Shown one piece after another: positions 60,140-64,000 of a stretch of DNA of 64,000 bases. Both the position numbers and the translations under genes were made by a program. The notes below the pieces were generated by a model that saw only the letters and a list, made by a program, of their open reading frames with translations, was not told where the DNA came from and did no database searches. Where the stretch lies: the IMG/VR virus record IMGVR_UViG_3300046373_000069, positions 29,610 through 93,609 of that record; one strand, 5' to 3'. This stretch comes from a virus. The stretch's first letter is position 1. Each line of letters begins with the position of its first letter.

Positions 60140-61036
60140 TTAACCCTCACTCATATCATCTGCATCACGCCAACCTTGGAAGATCGGGAACCGGAAGCTG
60201 TCCTTCGCACCAATCTCAAAATGCTTAAACTTAGCGAGTTTACCAAGATACTTATCCTGATTATCCCACACCTCAGCACGCCCTGCATCATCGAAGCCGC
60301 TGCCCATCGTAAAGCGAATACCGTTGCACATGCACACAAGAGCGCCCAGCGTACCCGCACCAACCATGCCCTCTTGAGCCTGACTGCGCTGCGTACGTCC
60401 AAGCTCGTTCGTCTTGGCCTCGTTAGTATTGTGCAGCTTTTCTTCAAAGCCAATCACAATAGCCTCGTCGTCCGAGAAGCGCTTGAGCTTACCAATGCCC
60501 TGCTCTTTGAACGTGCTGCGGCCCTGCTTGTACTTACCTGTTGGGCTGCGCTTCATGATGCCTTCGTAGCCATCCTCAAGAGACTTGGCCTCGAAAGCCA
60601 GCAGGTCTTGCTCACTATATGCAAGCTCCGAAGCCAAGCTGTAAACTTGTAGATTATCTGAATGGTAGATGATGTCGTGAACCAGCTCTTCACGAACCTC
60701 GTAAGCCTGCTCACTCAGATAATAGTCAAACACAACGAAGGCAATCTTCTCGGGGTCGAACTCTGGCTTAAGCTCAGTAGCCATCACAGCGGAGGTAGTG
60801 ACGTTGAACACGTTGGGTGCGCTCCACTCGCCGTACAGAAGCTCACCATCCAAGCCATTGAACTCAGGCTTGCCGAACAGTGATTGCACAACCTTGCTGC
60901 GGATGGGTTTCATGCTGCGCGACATTACCACGCCGTCTACGACGATTGCACGGATGCCGTCGAGTTTGACAGACAGCAGGCAAGGATAGGACTCCTTGGA
61001 CGTGTCTTCAATTGTGTATGCCAGCATTGGCTTCAT
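60140..61036 (-). CDS. ATP-dependent DNA ligase
   Basis: 298 residues from ATG 61036. Adenylation motif SVKLDGIRA (K24), then LDGELLYG (motif III), VFDYYL, GYEGIMKR (motif IV) and KLKRF (motif V), followed by a short OB-fold. Compact T7-type size. Joins Okazaki fragments after the 5'-3' exonuclease. Confidence 0.88.
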   Translation of the reverse strand: MKPMLAYTIEDTSKESYPCLLSVKLDGIRAIVVDGVVMSRSMKPIRSKVVQSLFGKPEFNGLDGELLYGEWSAPNVFNVTTSAVMATELKPEFDPEKIAFVVFDYYLSEQAYEVREELVHDIIYHSDNLQVYSLASELAYSEQDLLAFEAKSLEDGYEGIMKRSPTGKYKQGRSTFKEQGIGKLKRFSDDEAIVIGFEEKLHNTNEAKTNELGRTQRSQAQEGMVGAGTLGALVCMCNGIRFTMGSGFDDAGRAEVWDNQDKYLGKLAKFKHFEIGAKDSFRFPIFQGWRDADDMSEG

Positions 61037-61314
61037 ACATCCTCCCACTCAGTAATCTCCACAACACGCTTCACAGGCACCACCTTGCGGAACTCTGGAT
61101 CGTAGCGTTCGCTGTCGCCCCAGTAGCCACTATTACTGCGAGAGAACGTCACTTCAAAATACTCGGTGTCGTCCCCTTGGCCCACTTGGTAGACGCAAGT
61201 GTTGTAGACAGTTTTGTGCTCTACTTCGTCGTCACCCTCTACGATGCATTTCACATCATCGCCGTAAATTTCACCGTCTTCGTAGTATTTGTCTTGGAAT
61301 TCTTGAATGTTCAA
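61033..61314 (-). CDS. Hypothetical acidic protein
   Basis: 93 residues, very acidic (EDGEIYGDDVKCIVEGDDEV), ATGA overlap with the ligase. Beta-rich (VEHKTVYNTCVYQVG). May mimic DNA or bind metal; unknown function. Confidence 0.66.
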   Translation of the reverse strand: MNIQEFQDKYYEDGEIYGDDVKCIVEGDDEVEHKTVYNTCVYQVGQGDDTEYFEVTFSRSNSGYWGDSERYDPEFRKVVPVKRVVEITEWEDV

Positions 61315-61324
61315 AATGTTCTCC

Positions 61325-61669
61325 TTAATGAATTCGCACAGTGTGAATGATGTCTGCTACTACATTAGGGAACTTAGCTTCCCAGTCTGCCTTAGCCTTT
61401 GCCACGTTCTGGACAAGATTGTCTACATCTCGTGCGTTAATGGAGTATCCCACGTAGTAGTAATCTCCACGGTACAGGTCGAGACACTGCACGTTTGGGA
61501 AGCCTTCCTCCGAGTACGCAATTTCGCTAATATAATCGTCTCCCTCTGTGCAAAGTTCATCCTCGTGGGCCTCCGTCAGAACACCGTGCTCTCGCAGGAA
61601 TTCTACAGCGTCACCCGCGTAGTCGAACGTCTTACCAATTGCAAATACTGCTGTGTAGTCCACACCCAT
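61325..61669 (-). CDS. Hypothetical protein
   Basis: 114 residues. GVDYTAVFAIGKTFDYAGDAVEFL start, acidic centre (DELCTEGDDYIS), helical C-terminus. The N-terminal segment resembles small phage proteins of unknown function; no reliable family. Confidence 0.64.
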   Translation of the reverse strand: MGVDYTAVFAIGKTFDYAGDAVEFLREHGVLTEAHEDELCTEGDDYISEIAYSEEGFPNVQCLDLYRGDYYYVGYSINARDVDNLVQNVAKAKADWEAKFPNVVADIIHTVRIH

Positions 61670-61670
61670 C

Positions 61671-62087
61671 TCACTTCTCCTTTAAGTTGTTAAACGTATG
61701 CCCACCAATCCTGATCTTGTCCCCAGCAAACCCGTGTGGCTTCCTCGCAAACCACTGGAAGCTATCATCAGGAAGAACTTCGTTATCCATGCGCCGGATA
61801 AGATCATACCTAACCTTTTGCCTCAACGCAAGCCTTATTTTCAGCCGACTGCGTGTTGCCCAGCTAAACTGCCCCTTCTCAAGCAACACCTTGCACACAC
61901 TCTTTCCCGACGACTTGGCCCTAGCCCTCACCACTTCGAGCACAGCCTTCTGCCCGAGGATGCCTTGGTTGGCAGCTTCAAAGTGTATTGCAGCTCGCTC
62001 ACATTGTGCTGTCGTCTGCCCCACAGCCTGCCCAGCAACGAACAGGAGACTTGCCAGAAGCCAGCGAGAGACGTGACAGCGGCTCAA
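61671..62087 (-). CDS. Secreted SleB-like cell-wall hydrolase
   Basis: 138 residues. Signal peptide (WLLASLLFVAGQAVGQ, cleavage near AVGQ-TTA), then the SleB/Hydrolase_2 pattern: AIHFEAANQG with the likely catalytic Glu, AVLEVVRARAKSSGKSVC, and KGQFSWAT. The C-terminal KPHGFAGDKIRIGGHTF fits the family. It is in the early operon, far from the lysis cassette, so its role may be a periplasmic peptidoglycan remodelling step. ATGA overlap upstream. Confidence 0.72.
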   Translation of the reverse strand: MSRCHVSRWLLASLLFVAGQAVGQTTAQCERAAIHFEAANQGILGQKAVLEVVRARAKSSGKSVCKVLLEKGQFSWATRSRLKIRLALRQKVRYDLIRRMDNEVLPDDSFQWFARKPHGFAGDKIRIGGHTFNNLKEK

Positions 62088-62482
62088 ATCCCATACTCAT
62101 AATCTTGCTGACAATCATAGATGTGCTCAGCCATGTCCTCAGCATCCCTTTCCCAGCCCTCACGAAGCGCCTGCTCCACAATATCAAGTTGCGCCTGTGT
62201 AAACACTTGCAACAGATCGACAGCAGGGGAAATCGTCACAACTACGCCTTCCTCAGTGCGGAACACTAACTCGTGGTAGGCGTACAAGCCGTCGAAAGCA
62301 AACCACTCAGGGCTAGAAGGCTCGTCCCACATGTTTCCTGGGATTGCTGGCTCATAGCTCCATTTAGCGCGGATAAGGAATGGCGCGATGTTGTGCGCTT
62401 CAATGTGTGCACTATTCACAGCAAGACTCATGTGTTGGATTTCCACCGTGTTACGCCCGTGGGATGCGTGATGGGTTTTCAT
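62084..62482 (-). CDS. Hypothetical protein
   Basis: 132 residues. Trp-rich N-terminal half (IRAKWSYEPAIPGNMWDEP), a beta strand pair, then helices (VFTQAQLDIVEQALREGWE). Acidic end. No family recognised; coupled to the SleB-like gene. Confidence 0.64.
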   Translation of the reverse strand: MKTHHASHGRNTVEIQHMSLAVNSAHIEAHNIAPFLIRAKWSYEPAIPGNMWDEPSSPEWFAFDGLYAYHELVFRTEEGVVVTISPAVDLLQVFTQAQLDIVEQALREGWERDAEDMAEHIYDCQQDYEYGI

Positions 62483-62498
62483 AGCTTCTCCAAAGTTA

Positions 62499-62527
62499 AG
62501 ACAAAAATATAGCCCGCGCTAGCGGGC
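62499..62527 (-). terminator. Minus-strand terminator after the first early gene
   Basis: Perfect stem GCCCGC/GCGGGC (62512-62517, 62522-62527) with a GCTA loop; on the minus strand it is followed by TATATTTTTG. It could attenuate transcription from the 47-residue gene into the early operon. Confidence 0.72.
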
Positions 62528-62545
62528 CTTCACACAGCAACCTTC

Positions 62546-62689
62546 TTAGAAATCCAAGTCCAGCACAATCTCGTCCAGCTCCTCGTAAATCACGACACCC
62601 CCCTCCAGCACACGCACGATATACTCCGCGCCGTCGAATTGGTTGGCAGCGGCTGCGGAGTCTTGCGAAGTTTGTTGTGCGAAGTTCAT
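62546..62689 (-). CDS. Small acidic protein, first leftward early gene
   Basis: 47 residues, missed by usual length cut-offs: ATG 62689 with TAGGAGC upstream, TAA at 62546. Gln/Ala-rich start (QQTSQDSAAAANQ) and acidic C-terminus (VVIYEELDEIVLDLDF). Isolated between the divergent intergenic region and a terminator, so it may be an abundant early transcript. Confidence 0.62.
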   Translation of the reverse strand: MNFAQQTSQDSAAAANQFDGAEYIVRVLEGGVVIYEELDEIVLDLDF

Positions 62690-63106
62690 TTTGGTGCTCC
62701 TAGAAAGTCCTTAGAGGACGTTGTGTGTATATTAATTTCGTATTTTTCTGGCTGGCGAGCAGTGCTGTGTTCGCCGTCCATGAACCGTAATGTACGCGTC
62801 TCTCAAGATTCCGGTCAAGAACAATTTTGCGTTCACACAAGAAATTTTCACGCCGTTGTTCGGATTCCACAATGAAATTGAACTGTCAGACTCCTACGCC
62901 GCGCTCCTACGCCTCGTCGCATTCCTGCAAGGACGCATCCTCCCTATGAGATGCAGGCGCCCAGCCCACAGGAACGCCCCGTGTTCAATATTTATTTCTT
63001 GTAGGAGGTCCCGGACTAAGGTAGGATCAGTCTGACGGAACGGGCACTGGGAAGAAACACAGCATAGTTGCTGAGTGTCAATTTCCTAGGAGTATTTTTA
63101 AATCGC
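62690..63106. other. Divergent intergenic region without a convincing gene
   Basis: About 420 nt between the leftward and rightward genes. A plus-strand ORF at 62790-63035 has a protein-like first half but no ribosome site and a poor C-terminus. A small hairpin (GTCCT/AGGAC, near 62707-62719) and AT-rich bases 62722-62748 are present. It may hold leftward promoter or origin elements; none could be defined. Confidence 0.4.
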
Positions 63107-63136
63107 TTGACAGCAGCCTCGGCAGGAGGCTACATT
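63107..63136 (+). promoter_or_regulatory. Rightward promoter with palindromic operator in its spacer
   Basis: TTGACA (63107-63112), 18-bp spacer, TACATT (63131-63136). The spacer holds a perfect AGCCTC-N5-GAGGCT palindrome (63115-63131), well placed for a dimeric repressor to occlude RNA polymerase. It precedes the 63154 gene. Confidence 0.68.
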
Positions 63137-63153
63137 ACAGACTTACCAAACAC

Positions 63154-63471
63154 ATGGGGGATGTTATGAACGTAGGAAAGAAGCCGCACAAGCACGCTGA
63201 GGTGATTAAAGCTTGGGCGGATGGGGCGGAGATTCAGTACAGGGCAGAAGGTTGTACGGGTAACTGGATGGACAATACCGATCCACTCTGGAACCTGAGT
63301 TTTGAATACCGCGTCAAGCCTCGGGAGTTTCCGAAGAGTAGCTTGTCAGACGAATTACTGGCGCGGGCAATATGCAACGGGTGGGTTTCTACAGAGGACT
63401 TGCGCACAATTGCTGACTTCGCTATCAAGCAGTACATCCTTGACTTAGAAAAGGAGGCCGCGAATGGATAA
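63154..63471 (+). CDS. Phage early protein, unknown
   Basis: 105 residues (an ATG at 63166 is also possible). KHAEVIKAWADGAEIQYR and FEYRVKP form a pattern found in many phage proteins of unknown function. First gene of the rightward operon, controlled by the palindrome promoter. Confidence 0.75.
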   Translation: MGDVMNVGKKPHKHAEVIKAWADGAEIQYRAEGCTGNWMDNTDPLWNLSFEYRVKPREFPKSSLSDELLARAICNGWVSTEDLRTIADFAIKQYILDLEKEAANG

Positions 63472-63700
63472 GATTTCTGTAAATGACGGGAAGTACACTG
63501 TAGTGATTGCCGAAGGAAAACTGAGCGCGCTCCGCTACGGCGAGCCTTGGCGTGACCTCACCGGGGACAACCTGGTGTATTGGCTTGCGGTGGAGCTTCA
63601 GTCTGCGAGGGAGACAATCGGGGAACTAATTTGGAAGGATTTGGAAATTCAACCGGAATCTGAAACTCAAAATTCAGGCATCGGCGCCGACAATTTTTAG
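63464..63700 (+). CDS. Small hypothetical protein
   Basis: 78 residues overlapping the previous gene by 8 nt. Strand-rich N-terminus (KISVNDGKYTVVIAEGKLSA, then YGEPWRDLTGD) and helix (LVYWLAVELQSARETIGEL). Typical small early phage protein. Confidence 0.66.
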   Translation: MDKISVNDGKYTVVIAEGKLSALRYGEPWRDLTGDNLVYWLAVELQSARETIGELIWKDLEIQPESETQNSGIGADNF

Positions 63701-64000
63701 AACGTACTACAGCAAAACCCAGCCCTCCAGCTTCAGCGAGGGCTGTCCCCGCCAGCATACCTTTCCAGAAAGCAACATTGCTCAGAATCAACATAAATGT
63801 TGCTCTAAATCAATTCACAATTTCCTTCTGGCAACACCCTGCCACGCCCCTCGCAGGGCTGTATTTACAAGGGAATTTGAACGACTCTCCCTCTTCTTCA
63901 ATATCGTGCAAGCCCAGCTGAAATACAAGCTATAAAAATATATTCTTTGCCGCATCTTTCTGTGCGTGCTCGGGTTGTGTTCCTGTAATGTTGCTGTATA
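63701..64000. other. Non-coding end of window
   Basis: A perfect CAGCCCTC/GAGGGCTG inverted repeat (around 63720-63746) follows the last gene but lacks a T-run on this strand; it could be a weak terminator. No convincing gene, tRNA or promoter was seen beyond it. The early region presumably continues past 64000. Confidence 0.4.

Noticed and set aside
62790-63035. Plus-strand ORF in the divergent intergenic region
   Set aside because: The first ~45 residues look protein-like, but there is no ribosome site, it lies upstream of the identified promoter, and its C-terminus is low quality.
63558-63794. Minus-strand ORF with a hydrophobic N-terminus
   Set aside because: It lies opposite a better supported plus-strand gene, and part of it is explained by the inverted repeat near 63720-63746.
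1-64000. CRISPR arrays, tRNA genes and insertion sequences
   Set aside because: No regularly spaced repeats, no recognisable tRNA cloverleaf and no transposase were seen by eye; a tRNA scan would be needed to exclude a divergent tRNA.

Overview
The window is most of the genome of a tailed double-stranded DNA bacteriophage, very probably a siphovirus of a Gram-negative host. It carries an HK97-fold head set of lambda gpE/gpD type, a 1,966-residue tape measure (a long tail), and a gpG/gpGT-type chaperone pair joined by a likely programmed -1 frameshift. The lysis cassette has an embedded o-spanin with a lipobox, which implies an outer membrane. No integrase, excisionase or CI-like repressor was recognised, so a virulent lifestyle is likely but not proven. 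The window begins inside the terminase large subunit and the small subunit is absent, so the sequence continues beyond both ends.

Layout. (1) Positions 1-34,796, plus strand, hold the late genes: terminase end, portal, S49 protease, scaffold, decoration protein, major capsid protein, head-tail connectors, tail completion, tail terminator, tail tube, G/GT chaperones, tape measure, distal tail and fibre proteins, a papain-like peptidase, then endolysin, holin and spanins, closed by a strong terminator. Interleaved with the connector genes is a block of surface-exposed or carbohydrate-active proteins: a LamG-like protein, two SGNH hydrolases, a 1,382-residue YetA/PcRGLX-like fusion and an FN3 protein. 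(2) Positions 34,798-62,689, minus strand, hold the early/middle genes: an Acb2-like cyclic-nucleotide sponge, NrdA/NrdB, a MazG-like pyrophosphohydrolase, a DEDD exonuclease, a 5'-3' exonuclease, an SSB, a family B DNA polymerase, an HD hydrolase, a Toprim primase-helicase, ThyX, a DNA ligase, a secreted SleB-like hydrolase and many small proteins. Most abut or overlap by 1-26 nt. (3) From 63,107 a plus-strand promoter with a palindrome in its spacer opens a divergent transcription unit that runs off the window.

The replication and nucleotide genes form a nearly self-sufficient set: RNR, ThyX and MazG supply dNTPs, and primase-helicase, PolB, SSB, 5'-3' exonuclease and ligase act at the fork. 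Promoters are near-consensus sigma-70 type with 17-18 bp spacers, and no phage RNA polymerase was seen, so host RNA polymerase probably transcribes the genome.

The most unusual feature is the density of homing-endonuclease-like genes: GIY-YIG/NUMOD3, zinc-ribbon plus GIY-YIG, CapR-like and HNH types. There are about eight free-standing genes plus at least one decayed remnant, wedged between essential genes. Two of them sit in a repeated arrangement: strong promoter, paralogous 63-65 residue protein, homing-type gene, then a core replication gene (polB or thyX), with each neighbouring pair overlapping. I regard this repeated cassette, the connector-region enzyme block and the Acb2-like gene as the best leads.
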